From positions 62,001 through 126,000 of the forward strand of contig NZ_JOEH01000008.1 of assembly GCF_000719095.1 (NCBI RefSeq): a stretch of DNA of 64,000 bases, written 5' to 3'. The stretch is from Streptacidiphilus jeojiense. Its GTDB lineage: Bacteria; Actinomycetota; Actinomycetes; Streptomycetales; Streptomycetaceae. Below the pieces are notes generated by a model. That model had not been told where the DNA came from. It was given only the letters and a program-made list of their open reading frames with translations, and did not search any database. A program made the position numbers and the translations under genes. Positions 35,252 to 44,144 of this stretch are shown one piece after another (within the stretch, counting starts at the first letter, position 1; each line of letters starts with the position of its first letter).

Positions 35252-36172
35252 GTGAAGGCCTATGTGATCCATGAGAACCCGGACTGGTACCCGCCGTTCG
35301 CGGCGGCCTTTGAGGCCGAGGGCGTGGACCACGAGCCCTGGCTGCTGGGCACCGGCGTGCTCGACCTGGACGCCGAGCCGCCGCGCGGCGTGTTCTGGTC
35401 CCGGATGAGCGCCTCGGCCCACACCCGCGGCCACGGACTGGCCAAGGACCACACCCGATCGGTGCTCAGCTGGCTGGAGGCGCACGGCCGCCGGGTGGTC
35501 AACGGTCGCCGGGTGCTGGAACTGGAGATGAGCAAGGTCGACCAGCTCACCGCGTTGCGGGCGGCCGGCATCGAGGTACCGCGCACCCTGGCCGTGGTCG
35601 GCCCCGACGCCCTGTTGCAGGCCGCTGCCACCCTGCCGGCGCCCTTCATCGCCAAGCACAACCAGGGCGGCAAGGGGCTCGGCGTCGCCCTCTTCGACAG
35701 CGTCGACGCCTTCGCCGAGCACCTCGCCGGCCCGGACCACCAGCCGCCCGTGGACGGGATCACCCTGCTCCAGGAGTATCTGCGGGCGGCCGAACCGCGG
35801 ATCACCCGCGTCGAGGTCGTGGACGGCGAGGTCGTCTACGCGCTGACCGCCGACACCGCCCGCGGCGGCTTCGAGCTCTGCCCGGCCGACGCCTGCGCCG
35901 TCGACGGCGGCCCGGCGGCGCCGAGCCTGTTCGCCCTGCGCGAGGGCTTCGACCACCCGGTGCTCAAGCAGTACCTGGACTTCGCCCGCCGGCACCGGAT
36001 CGAGGTGGCCGGCTTCGAGTTCATCGAGACCACCGACGGACGCCTGGTCACCTATGACGTCAACACCAACACCAACTACAACCCCGAGGTCGAGGCCGCG
36101 GCCCCGCGCTCCGGGCCACGGCAGATCGCCCGGCTGCTGAAGCGGCTGATCGCCGAAGAGGAGAACTCCTGA
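35252..36172 (+). CDS. ATP-grasp protein, RimK/alpha-L-glutamate ligase-like
   Basis: The 306-residue product begins MKAYVIHENPDWYPPFAAAF. It shows an ATP-grasp core: FIAKHNQGGKGLGVALFDS (glycine-rich loop with Lys), LLQEYLRA, and a C-terminal metal site in EVAGFEFIETTDGRLVTYDV and NTNTNYNPE. ATP-grasp ligases join a carboxylate to an amine. Its stop overlaps the start of an LLM monooxygenase (TGATG), so the two work together. The substrates are unknown; a small peptide or amino-acid conjugate is likely. The GTG at 35252 has only a weak ribosome binding site. Confidence 0.85.
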   Translation: MKAYVIHENPDWYPPFAAAFEAEGVDHEPWLLGTGVLDLDAEPPRGVFWSRMSASAHTRGHGLAKDHTRSVLSWLEAHGRRVVNGRRVLELEMSKVDQLTALRAAGIEVPRTLAVVGPDALLQAAATLPAPFIAKHNQGGKGLGVALFDSVDAFAEHLAGPDHQPPVDGITLLQEYLRAAEPRITRVEVVDGEVVYALTADTARGGFELCPADACAVDGGPAAPSLFALREGFDHPVLKQYLDFARRHRIEVAGFEFIETTDGRLVTYDVNTNTNYNPEVEAAAPRSGPRQIARLLKRLIAEEENS

Positions 36173-37212
36173 TGCGCTACGGGTACTGGATGCCGATCTT
36201 CGGCGGCTGGCTGCGCAACGTCCCCGACGAGGAGATGTCCATCGACTGGCCCTACCTGCGCGACCTCGCCGTCGCGAGCGAGCGGCAGGGCTTCGACCTC
36301 ACCCTGATCGCCGAACTCAACCTCAACGACATCAAGGGGCACCGCGCCCCCAGCATCGACGCCTGGACCCTGGCCCCGGCGATCGCCGCGGTCACCGCGC
36401 AGCTGGAACTGATGCTCGCGGTGCGGCCCAACTACCACCAGCCCGCGCTCACCGCCAAGGCGCTGTCCACCCTCGACACCATCGCCCCGGGCCAGCTGAG
36501 CCTGAACGTCGTCTCCTCCTGGTGGAAGGACGAGGCCACCCAGTACGGCGTCCCCTTCGACGTGCACGACGCCCGGTACGCCCGCACCGCCGAATGGCTC
36601 GACGTGCTGCACCGGCTGTTCACCGAGGAGACCGTCACCCACCAGGGCGCCCTCTACGACCTCCAGGGCGCCGTGCTGGAACCCAAGCCGAGCCGTCGGC
36701 CCACCGTCTACATGGGCGGCGAGTCCCCCACCGCCAAGGACCTGATCTCCGCCCGCGGCGACGCCTACGTCATGCACGGCGACCCGCCGGAGACCATCGC
36801 CGCGAAGATCGCCGACATGCGCGGACGCCGGGCGGCCCGCGGCCTCCCGCCGCTGACCTTCGGCGTCTCCGGCTATGTGATCTGCCGCGACACCGAGCAG
36901 GAGGCCCAGGACGAGTTGCGCCGCATCCTGGACGTCCGCTCCTCCCCCGAGGCCTACGCCTCCTACCGGGACTTCGTGGAGGGCTCGCACCTGGAGTCGG
37001 AGGTCTCGCTGCAGGAGTACAGCGTCTCCAACCGCGGCCTGCGCGCCGGACTGGTCGGCACCCCCGAGCAGATCACCGCCCGCATCGACGCCTACGAGCG
37101 CGCCGGCGTCGACCTGATGCTGCTCCAGTTCTCTCCCCAGCACCGCGAGATGGAACGCTTCGGCCACGACGTGATCGCCCCGGCGAGGGCCGCCTCAGCC
37201 TCGGCGACATGA
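36172..37212 (+). CDS. LLM-class monooxygenase, SfnG-like (dimethylsulfone monooxygenase family)
   Basis: The 346-residue product begins MRYGYWMPIFGGWLRNVPDE and contains LNDIKGHRAPSIDAWTLAPA, MLAVRPNYHQPALTAKALST and NVVSSWWKDEATQYGVPFD, a pattern shared with SfnG and related FMNH2-dependent sulfone monooxygenases. SfnG converts dimethylsulfone to methanesulfinate. TGATG coupling to the ATP-grasp gene is unusual for SfnG and suggests a more complex sulfur or nitrogen substrate. The metX gene lies just upstream on the same strand. Confidence 0.87.
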   Translation: MRYGYWMPIFGGWLRNVPDEEMSIDWPYLRDLAVASERQGFDLTLIAELNLNDIKGHRAPSIDAWTLAPAIAAVTAQLELMLAVRPNYHQPALTAKALSTLDTIAPGQLSLNVVSSWWKDEATQYGVPFDVHDARYARTAEWLDVLHRLFTEETVTHQGALYDLQGAVLEPKPSRRPTVYMGGESPTAKDLISARGDAYVMHGDPPETIAAKIADMRGRRAARGLPPLTFGVSGYVICRDTEQEAQDELRRILDVRSSPEAYASYRDFVEGSHLESEVSLQEYSVSNRGLRAGLVGTPEQITARIDAYERAGVDLMLLQFSPQHREMERFGHDVIAPARAASASAT

Positions 37213-37363
37213 CGGACCAGGACGCGCGGGGTGACCGCCCCCGGAGTTCTCCTTCGGGTCGGGGGACCGACAGACTTTCGCCATCGGCGGGTCCTGGCGT
37301 GTCCGCCGGGAGGGCGACCACCATTGCTCTGTCCGCGTCAATATCGACTTGCTGGAGCCCGCC

Positions 37364-38245
37364 ATGTCGCTGTCGGTCCGCCCCCGGTCCCTCGCGCGCG
37401 TCCTCGCCCTGTCCGCCACGGCCTGCCTCGCCATGACCGCCGTCGCCGGCCAGGCGCACGCCGACACCTCCGTACTGACCCTGACCGGCAGCTCGACGCA
37501 GGGCACCCTCGGCGCCGGCGAGGGCGTCACCACCGTCCATGCGAGCAACGGCAGCGACACCGTGCTCTACCGCGGCGTCGCCTCGATCCCGCTGTCGCTG
37601 CTGGTCGCGAACTGGAGCCACATCGGCGACCCGGACTCGGCCGCCGGGTACGTGTTCGACGCCTACCAGAGCGGCGCCTCCAGCCCCACCAGCAAGATGT
37701 TCCGGGTCACCACCCCGTCCGGGGCCACCTACCAGTACACCCACACCCTGGTCTCCGGCGAGCTCTACAACAACTCCTTCGACGCCGTCTCGCCGGACAC
37801 CCAGTGGATGGTCGCCGGCGAGTGGGGCACCATGGACCACCTGCAGATCTACCCCACCCCGCTGCTCAACCCGGCGACCCCGCGCACCGGCGGCAACCTG
37901 CCGCTGTCGGGCCTGATCCACCTGGACCACGCCGTCAACGACATCCAGGGCTGCGACTTCACCACCGCCACCCAGCTGCTCTGCGTCTCCGACGACGACT
38001 CGCGGTCGCTGTTCCCGGACCAGAAGCCGATCCTGGAGGTCGACCTGCCCTCGCAGCTGACCGGGACGGACACCACCGCCCATGTCACCGAGGTCGGCTC
38101 GATCCCGCAGCAGAGCATCTGCTCGGGCACCTACGAGGGCGAGGGCATCGACTACGACCCCAGCACCGCGACCGTGCGCGTGGAGATCATCCAGCCCGGC
38201 GTCTGCGAGGTCGCGACCACGGTCTACACCTACCACCGCTCCTGA
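37364..38245 (+). CDS. Secreted hypothetical protein (293 aa)
   Basis: The protein starts with a Sec-type signal (RSLARVLALSATACLAMTAV, cleavage after GQAHA near residue 33), followed by a beta-rich domain with ASNGSDTVLYRGVASIPLSL, HLDHAVNDIQGCDFTTATQL and CEVATTVYTYHRS at the end. Four cysteines in the mature part may form disulfides. ATG 37364 has GGAG 8 nt upstream. I recognise no family. It stands alone. Confidence 0.75.
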   Translation: MSLSVRPRSLARVLALSATACLAMTAVAGQAHADTSVLTLTGSSTQGTLGAGEGVTTVHASNGSDTVLYRGVASIPLSLLVANWSHIGDPDSAAGYVFDAYQSGASSPTSKMFRVTTPSGATYQYTHTLVSGELYNNSFDAVSPDTQWMVAGEWGTMDHLQIYPTPLLNPATPRTGGNLPLSGLIHLDHAVNDIQGCDFTTATQLLCVSDDDSRSLFPDQKPILEVDLPSQLTGTDTTAHVTEVGSIPQQSICSGTYEGEGIDYDPSTATVRVEIIQPGVCEVATTVYTYHRS

Positions 38246-38287
38246 CGCACCGTCGGCGGGTCGGCGGCCGGCCGGTCGGTCGGCGGG

Positions 38288-38524
38288 TCAGGTGGCGCCG
38301 GTATCCGGTGCGGGGTCGGTGGGCAGTTCGGACCTGGCGCTGCCGGAGACGGCCGGCGTCGTCGCCCGCACGTACCGGACCGGGGCCTCGCGGATCGTCG
38401 CGATGGCCTGCTCGCAGTCGGCCCGGCCGGCGAAGGGCAGCTCCAACAGGACGTCGCCGCGCTCCGCGAGCAGCTGCAGCGTCCACTCACCGTCGGCGAC
38501 GGTCGCGACGAACCAGAACTCCAT
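38288..38524 (-). CDS. Small hypothetical protein (78 aa), possibly YegP/DUF1508-like
   Basis: The product is MEFWFVATVADGEWTLQLLA and onward, with GDVLLELPFAGRADCEQAIA and a disordered acidic tail. The strand pattern is vaguely like DUF1508, but the identity is too low for a call by eye. It stands alone in a GC-rich gap. Confidence 0.55.
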   Translation of the reverse strand: MEFWFVATVADGEWTLQLLAERGDVLLELPFAGRADCEQAIATIREAPVRYVRATTPAVSGSARSELPTDPAPDTGAT

Positions 38525-38623
38525 GCCGGAACGCTACGTCCGGTCGGCTCGGTCGGCATCCCGGACGGCGGTCCCGCTCCCCCGGCCGGGCGAGGGCCCG
38601 GCCCCCCGCCGGGTGCTGCACGG

Positions 38624-39595
38624 TCAGGGCACCACGACAGTGCGCACCCCGGGCTCCTCGGGTTCGGTCCACACCGTCTCGACGTCGGCGAGGGGGACGG
38701 CCCGGGTGGCGATCGCCAGGCCGCCGTTCCCGATCTCCTCGACCAGGGAGGGAAGTTCAGCCACATAGGCCCTGGTGGAGACCGCCCCCTGGCCGTTGCC
38801 CTGCAGTCGCAGGTTGGCCGAGCGCAGCGCGGCCGAGGGCAGTTCGATGGTGGGGCCGGCCATGGAGCCGATCTGGATCCAGTCCAGGGCGCGGCTGCGG
38901 TCGGCCCGGGCGCGCAGTACGGCCAGCATCGCCTCGGCGGCGGGCCTGCCCCACAGGTAGTCGACCACCACGTCGACCTCGGCGGCCGCGTCGGCCAGCG
39001 CCGCTGCGGTGGCGTCGGCGTCTGCGGTGAGCGCCACGGTGGCGTCGGCGCCGAGCCCCGGCAGTGCGGCCAGGCGGTCCAGGTCGCGGCCTGTGCCGAC
39101 GACCCGTCCAGCGCCCAGGCGCTTGGCGATCTGGACGGCCATCCGGCCGGCGTTGCCGGTCGCGCCGAGGACCAGCACCGACTGCCCGGCCTGCAGCGGG
39201 ACCCGGCGGCGCAGCGCCACCCAGGCCGACATCGCCGGGTTCATGGCTGCGGCGATCCGCACCGGGTCGGCGCCGTCGGGCAGCTCGACGCTGCGGCGGG
39301 TGTCGATGACGGTGCGGGTCGCTATGGGGCCGACCAGGTCGTCGGCGGCGGCGAAGTAGACCGCGGTGCCGTCCCGGCGCCGGCCGACGCCGTCGACGCC
39401 GGGGACCAGCGGCAGCTTGCCGTCGCTGGTGTAGTGGCTGCCGGAGGCGCCGCTGCGCACCCGCGGGTGCAGGCCCACGGCCAGGACGTCGACCAGTTGC
39501 CGGTCGCTGTCGGCGGGGTCGGGGTCGGGCAGGTGGAACGGCTCATAGCGGGGCGGGTGGTCGAACGAGCTGACCACGGCGGCGTGGATGTCCAT
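38624..39595 (-). CDS. Zinc-independent MDR-family alcohol dehydrogenase / quinone oxidoreductase
   Basis: This 323-residue medium-chain reductase has LPLVPGVDGVGRRRDGTAVY in the catalytic half and the NADPH site VLVLGATGNAGRMAVQIAKR (GATGNAG). Zinc-ligand residues are missing, as in quinone oxidoreductases. ATG 39595 follows GGAGGAGG. It is divergent from a MarR regulator, and a 39-bp palindrome occupies the shared promoter, so it is probably induced by an electrophile or phenolic ligand. Confidence 0.9.
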   Translation of the reverse strand: MDIHAAVVSSFDHPPRYEPFHLPDPDPADSDRQLVDVLAVGLHPRVRSGASGSHYTSDGKLPLVPGVDGVGRRRDGTAVYFAAADDLVGPIATRTVIDTRRSVELPDGADPVRIAAAMNPAMSAWVALRRRVPLQAGQSVLVLGATGNAGRMAVQIAKRLGAGRVVGTGRDLDRLAALPGLGADATVALTADADATAAALADAAAEVDVVVDYLWGRPAAEAMLAVLRARADRSRALDWIQIGSMAGPTIELPSAALRSANLRLQGNGQGAVSTRAYVAELPSLVEEIGNGGLAIATRAVPLADVETVWTEPEEPGVRTVVVP

Positions 39596-39636
39596 GGGGC
39601 CTCCTCCAGGCTGGTGCTGCCGGCACGCGCCAGATT

Positions 39637-39675
39637 GGTACGTGCCACGGACTAAATTAGTGCGTGGCACGTACC
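39637..39675. promoter_or_regulatory. 39-bp near-perfect palindrome, putative MarR operator
   Basis: The arms GGTACGTGCCACGGACTAA and TTAGTGCGTGGCACGTACC surround a central A; only one base pair of the 19 is mismatched. It lies between the divergent dehydrogenase (39595) and marR (39696) starts. Its length would allow two repressor dimers. Confidence 0.9.
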
Positions 39676-39695
39676 TTTGCAAGTAGGATCGGGAC

Positions 39696-40196
39696 ATGAC
39701 GTCGCGCAACGAGACCCCGTCCCCGGCGGCACCGCTTCCCGGCGGCGGCCCGCACGACCTGGTCGACGCCCTGGCCCAGCTGTCGTTCCTGGTCCACAAC
39801 ACGCTGGCCGAGATCTCCGGCCGACACGACCTGTCGATCATCCAGACCCGGCTGCTCGGGGTGCTCCGGGACCGCGAACCCACCATGCAGCAGCTCGGAC
39901 GGCTCCTCGGCCTGGACAAGTCCTCGATCAGCGGACTGGTCGACCGGGCCCAGCGCCGCGGCCTGGTCGTCCGCACCGCCAGCGCGACCGACCGCCGCTC
40001 GGTGCAGGTCTCGATCACCGATGCCGGGCGGCACCTGGTCGAACAGGCCTCCACTCAGTTCGCCGAGCAGATCGAGAGCGCCGTCGCACCGCTGTCCGGC
40101 GCCGAGCGCCGGCTGCTCTCCCAGCTGGCGGCCCGGATCGTCTCCGCCGACGCCCACCACCGCGGCATCGACCTGCGCACCACCACCGACCGCTGA
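39696..40196 (+). CDS. MarR-family transcriptional regulator
   Basis: This 166-residue winged-helix regulator has MQQLGRLLGLDKSSISGLVD as recognition region and RRGLVVRTASATDRRSVQVS as wing. It is divergent from the quinone-type oxidoreductase. The very long palindrome between them is its likely operator, controlling both genes. Confidence 0.93.
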   Translation: MTSRNETPSPAAPLPGGGPHDLVDALAQLSFLVHNTLAEISGRHDLSIIQTRLLGVLRDREPTMQQLGRLLGLDKSSISGLVDRAQRRGLVVRTASATDRRSVQVSITDAGRHLVEQASTQFAEQIESAVAPLSGAERRLLSQLAARIVSADAHHRGIDLRTTTDR

Positions 40197-40346
40197 CCCG
40201 CCACCCTCGGCCCGCCCGGACACCCTCGGCGACGCTCAGCGACCCGCCGTCCGCCTCCGGGTGCGGGAGTCCCGGACCGCGACGAACATCAACGCAGAGC
40301 GCGGTGCGTCCGCACCGGCCCAGGACGGAGAGCGAGGGACCAAGCC

Positions 40347-40634
40347 ATGAGGATGCTCATGACGGTTCAGATGGACACCGAGGCGGGGAACAAGGCGATC
40401 AAGGACAACTCACTGCCGACGATCATGAAGTCGGCGCTGGAGGGCCTCAAACCCGAAGCCGTGTACTTCGGAGCGGCGGACGGCCTGCGCACCGGATTCT
40501 TCGTCTTCGACCTGAAGGACCCGTCCGACATCCCCTCCGTGGCCGAGCCGTTCTTCCAGGGGCTCGGGGCCAAGGTGTCCTTCACCCCCGTGATGTCCTT
40601 CGAGGACGTCCAGGCAGGCCTGCAGCGAGCCTGA
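40347..40634 (+). CDS. Small conserved-looking protein (95 aa), alpha/beta ferredoxin-like pattern
   Basis: The product begins MRMLMTVQMDTEAGNKAIKD and contains LKPEAVYFGAADGLRTGFFV and VAEPFFQGLGAKVSFTPVMS. The strand-helix order suggests a dimeric alpha/beta-barrel or DUF3303-like fold. ATG 40347 follows GAGGGA. A strong hairpin follows the gene. Function is unknown. Confidence 0.75.
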   Translation: MRMLMTVQMDTEAGNKAIKDNSLPTIMKSALEGLKPEAVYFGAADGLRTGFFVFDLKDPSDIPSVAEPFFQGLGAKVSFTPVMSFEDVQAGLQRA

Positions 40635-40655
40635 CCAGGCTCGCCGGACCCCGAA

Positions 40656-40688
40656 ACGGTCTCCTTCCTTTCCCCGGAGGGAGACCGT
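40656..40688 (+). terminator. Hairpin terminator downstream of the 95-aa protein gene
   Basis: ACGGTCTCC and GGAGACCGT pair perfectly across a 15-base loop, 22 bp after the stop codon. Confidence 0.75.
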
Positions 40689-40822
40689 CTCCATACCCCG
40701 CCCCGAACCCCGCTCCGACCGGGCTCCTGGACGGTCGGCCGCTTCCGATCGACGTGCGCCCGCCCACGCTAGGCTTCACGCGACCCGCTCCCCGAGCGCC
40801 GTGGCACGACCAGGGAGAGATC

Positions 40823-42418
40823 GTGAGTTCGAGCCCAGCATCCGCCAAGGTCACAGCCTGGGCGCCGATGGCGATCCCGATCTTCCGGATCCTGTGGTGC
40901 GCCCAGATGGCCTCCAACATCGGCACCTGGATGCAGACCGTCGGTGCGCAGTGGATGCTGGTGCACCAGCCGAACGCGGCCGCGCTCACCTCCGCCGTGC
41001 AGGCCGCCAGCCTGCTCCCGGTGCTGTTCGTCTCGCTGCCGGCCGGCGTCCTGGCCGACGTGCTGGACCGGCGCCGGATCCTGATCGTGCTGTCCCTGCT
41101 GATGACCGCACTGGCCGGGACCCTGGCCGCGCTCACCCGGGCCGGGCTGACCACGCCCACCGTGCTGCTCGCGCTCACCTTCCTGATGGGCTGCGGTCAG
41201 GCCTTGGTCAACCCCGCCTGGCAGGCCATCCAGCCCGAGCTGGTCCCCCGCGAACTGATCCCCGCCGCAGCGGCGCTGAACAGTCTCAACGTCAACATCG
41301 CCCGCGCGGTGGGACCGGCCCTGGCCGGTCTGATCATCGCCGCCAGCGGCCCCTTCGTGGTCTTCACGGTCAACGCCGCCAGCTTCGCCGCGATCACCCT
41401 GGCCGTGCTGGCCTGGCACCGCCCCGTCGATGACCGCACCACCGCCGAACACCTGCTGCCCGCCCTGCGCTCGGGCACCCGCTATGTGCGCAACGCCCCC
41501 GGCGTCCGGCGCATCCTGCTGCGCTCGGCACTGTTCGTGGTTCCGGCCTCGGCGCTGTGGGCCCTGCTGCCGATCACCGCGAGCCACACCCTGCACCTCG
41601 GCGCCGGCGGCTACGGGCTGCTGCTCGCCGCCCTGGGGGTCGGCGCGGTCCTGGGCGCCCTGGCGATCCGACCGCTGCGGGCGCTGGCCGGCGACAACAC
41701 CCGGCTGGCGGTCGCCACCCTGGTCTTCGCCGCAGGGACCGTCACCTGCGCCCTGGTCCACAGCACGGTCCTGGTCGCCCTCGTCCTGGTACCCACCGGC
41801 GCGGGCTGGCTGGTCAATCTCTCCTCGCTGAACACCGCGCTGCAACTGCTGCTGCCCGCCTGGGTGCGCGCCCGCGGCCTCGCCCTCTACCTGGTGGTCT
41901 TCATGGGCGGCCAGGGCGTGGGCGCCCTGCTCTGGGGACTGGTCGCCGGCTCAGCGGGCCTGACCACGGCGCTGCTGGCGTCCGCGGTCCTGCTGGCCGC
42001 CGGTACCGCGACGCTGCCGCTGTGGCCCATGCACGACCACCCCGGCGGCGGCCTGGACCGCACCATCACCTCGACCTGGCCCGAACCGGCGCTGGACCTG
42101 GACCCCGACCCCGACGACGGCCCGGTCCTGGTCGAGGTCGTCTACACCGTCGCCCCCGAACACGCCGACGCGTTCCTGACCGCGATGCGCCCGGTCGAAC
42201 GCTCCCGCAGGCGCACCGGCGCCGAACGCTGGAACCTCTTCCGCGACGCCGCACGCTCGGACCACTACGTCGAGGTCTTCCAGGTCCCCTCCTGGTCCGA
42301 ACACCTGCGCCAACACGACGGCCGCACCACCGCCGCCGACACCGACTACCTCGCCGGGGCCACCACCCTCACCACAGAACCCCCGTCAGTCCGCCACCTG
42401 CTACCGCCCCGCCGTTGA
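40823..42418 (+). CDS. MFS transporter of the MFS_3/EntS type with C-terminal soluble domain
   Basis: This 531-residue protein has twelve helices beginning at FRILWCAQMASNIGTWMQTV; the helix 2-3 loop reads LADVLDRRRILIVL. After about residue 425 a soluble domain follows (VLVEVVYTVAPEHADAFLTA, RRRTGAERWNLFRDAARSDH) that looks like an antibiotic-biosynthesis-monooxygenase fold. This layout is normal for the family of enterobactin-exporter-like MFS proteins. GTG 40823 follows AGGGAGAG. The substrate is unknown. Confidence 0.9.
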   Translation: MSSSPASAKVTAWAPMAIPIFRILWCAQMASNIGTWMQTVGAQWMLVHQPNAAALTSAVQAASLLPVLFVSLPAGVLADVLDRRRILIVLSLLMTALAGTLAALTRAGLTTPTVLLALTFLMGCGQALVNPAWQAIQPELVPRELIPAAAALNSLNVNIARAVGPALAGLIIAASGPFVVFTVNAASFAAITLAVLAWHRPVDDRTTAEHLLPALRSGTRYVRNAPGVRRILLRSALFVVPASALWALLPITASHTLHLGAGGYGLLLAALGVGAVLGALAIRPLRALAGDNTRLAVATLVFAAGTVTCALVHSTVLVALVLVPTGAGWLVNLSSLNTALQLLLPAWVRARGLALYLVVFMGGQGVGALLWGLVAGSAGLTTALLASAVLLAAGTATLPLWPMHDHPGGGLDRTITSTWPEPALDLDPDPDDGPVLVEVVYTVAPEHADAFLTAMRPVERSRRRTGAERWNLFRDAARSDHYVEVFQVPSWSEHLRQHDGRTTAADTDYLAGATTLTTEPPSVRHLLPPRR

Positions 42419-42467
42419 GCGCCGTCGGTACACCAGAAGGGAATGCGCCCTGTCCAGCGACCGTCTC

Positions 42468-42992
42468 ATGCGCATCAAGAGCGCCGAGTTCCAGGCCATG
42501 GCCGAGAGGGTGCTGCGCGTCACCGAGCTCACCTCCCGCCTGAACGTCCTGCCCTTCGAGGACGAAGCCGGAAAGGCGGACCTGCTCGAACAGATCCTCG
42601 GGAAGAAACCGCCGCCGAGGGTCACGATCTATCCGCCCTTCTACACGGACCACGGCCTCCACCTCGACCTCGGCGAGCGTGTGTTCATCAACCAGAACTG
42701 CACGTTCCTGGACTACGCCGGCATCCGGATCGGCGAGCGCACGATGATCGGCCCGAAGGTCACGTTCATCACCAGCGGCCACCCGGTCGATCCCGAGGAG
42801 CGGCGGCTGTACCTCACCGGCGCACCCATCGACGTTGCGGAGAACGTGTGGATCGGCGCGGGTGCCACGATCCTGCCCGGCGTCACCATCGGCCGAGACG
42901 CCGTCATCGCCGCCGGTGCGGTCGTCGCTGACGACGTTCCGCCGGCAAGCCTGGTGGTCGGCGGCAAGGCAACCGTGCACCGGCAATGGTGA
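42468..42992 (+). CDS. Sugar O-acetyltransferase (maltose/galactoside acetyltransferase family)
   Basis: This 174-residue left-handed beta-helix protein has hexapeptide repeats, with VFINQNCTFLDYAGIRIGER, MIGPKVTFITSGHPVDPEER (catalytic His) and NVWIGAGATILPGVTIGRDA. It transfers acetyl from acetyl-CoA to a sugar hydroxyl. The only canonical start is ATG 42468, which has no ribosome binding site. AGAAGGGA lies 8 nt before an in-frame CTG at 42450, which may be the true start and would add six residues. It follows the MFS gene by 49 bp. Confidence 0.87.
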   Translation: MRIKSAEFQAMAERVLRVTELTSRLNVLPFEDEAGKADLLEQILGKKPPPRVTIYPPFYTDHGLHLDLGERVFINQNCTFLDYAGIRIGERTMIGPKVTFITSGHPVDPEERRLYLTGAPIDVAENVWIGAGATILPGVTIGRDAVIAAGAVVADDVPPASLVVGGKATVHRQW

Positions 42993-43016
42993 CAGGGTCG
43001 GACCCCCGCCTGTCTG

Positions 43017-43982
43017 TCAGTGGGGGAACATCCGCGGCGCGCGCTGGCGCGGGAGTTCCTCGCGGAACTCCTCGATGATCGAGCTGATCTGGCGGGTGAG
43101 CTGGGTGCCCTCCAGGCGGTCCAGGTAGAGGTTGCGTCCGGCCAGGGCGACGGCGTCGACGGTGAAGTAGAGCGTCATCAGCGGATTGACGAACAACTCG
43201 CTGCCCTTGGTGCGCTCGGTGAACTGGACGTTGCCGAAGTCTCCGCGCACCGCTGCGGCGATCGAGCCGTTGACGATGCTGGGGTGGGTCAGTGTCTCGC
43301 TGCGCGCATGGGCCACGGCGTCGAGGTACAGCGCGCCCTCCCGACTGTCGCGCGGCAGCGAGAAGGCCCCCAGGTAGCCGCCCTCGCGCTCCAGCGCGGC
43401 CAGGTTCTCCAGGACCAGGGTGTGGTTGACGCCGTGGTAGGCGTCGACGCCGAAGCCCAGGCAGACGACCAGCCGGTGCTCGATCCCGCTCAGGCCGTGG
43501 ACCGCGGCCAGGCTGGCCATGTCCTCCTCGGGGGTGCCCAGGCCGTGCTCGTCGCCGGTCATCAGGATGTCGGTACCGCCGTCGACCAGCACGATCGCGT
43601 CCACCCCGCCGAGATGACCGATCAGTGCGCGGTAGGCGGCGCGCAGCGGCTGCACCCCGGAGCGGTTGAAGGCGTACACGGTGTCGGGCAGCCCTTGCAG
43701 GGCGAGCCAGCGGGCCAGGGAGCGCTCGGGGAAGTAGTCGCCGCGCGCGGCGGTGTCCGGGCGGATCGCCGCCACGTCCGGCTCCAGCCACACGTCCGGA
43801 TCGAGCCCGTACAGGTCGGCGAAGGACAGGTTCGCCAGGTGCACGTCCTTGCCGGCGCCCTGCAGCGCCAAAGCCAGCGGCAGCCCGGCGTAGATGTCGA
43901 ACCCGCCGCCCGCGCCGGCGATCAGGACGCGCCGGGCGTCGCGGAGCCTGGTGAACAGCGGCGGTTCGAGGAGGGAGAACAT
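43017..43982 (-). CDS. DUF1152 family protein
   Basis: This 321-residue protein has a nucleotide-binding-like N-terminus RRVLIAGAGGGFDIYAGLPL, then AIVLVDGGTDILMTGDEHGL and VVCLGFGVDAYHGVNHTLVL, as in the DUF1152 family found in archaea and actinobacteria. No activity is known. It stands alone, convergent with the acetyltransferase. Confidence 0.88.
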   Translation of the reverse strand: MFSLLEPPLFTRLRDARRVLIAGAGGGFDIYAGLPLALALQGAGKDVHLANLSFADLYGLDPDVWLEPDVAAIRPDTAARGDYFPERSLARWLALQGLPDTVYAFNRSGVQPLRAAYRALIGHLGGVDAIVLVDGGTDILMTGDEHGLGTPEEDMASLAAVHGLSGIEHRLVVCLGFGVDAYHGVNHTLVLENLAALEREGGYLGAFSLPRDSREGALYLDAVAHARSETLTHPSIVNGSIAAAVRGDFGNVQFTERTKGSELFVNPLMTLYFTVDAVALAGRNLYLDRLEGTQLTRQISSIIEEFREELPRQRAPRMFPH

Positions 43983-44144
43983 GCGGACACGTTAGCGACA
44001 CCCCGCCGGGCCCCACGGGGCCGCGCCGCCTGGTGGACGTCGAGCGTGTGCGTTCTGTTCGCCCCGGCGTCAGCCTGGAACGCTATTCATGAGGAGTTCA
44101 TGGCGAATGATCATGATCCTTGGAATCCGGAACGGGGACTGCCC

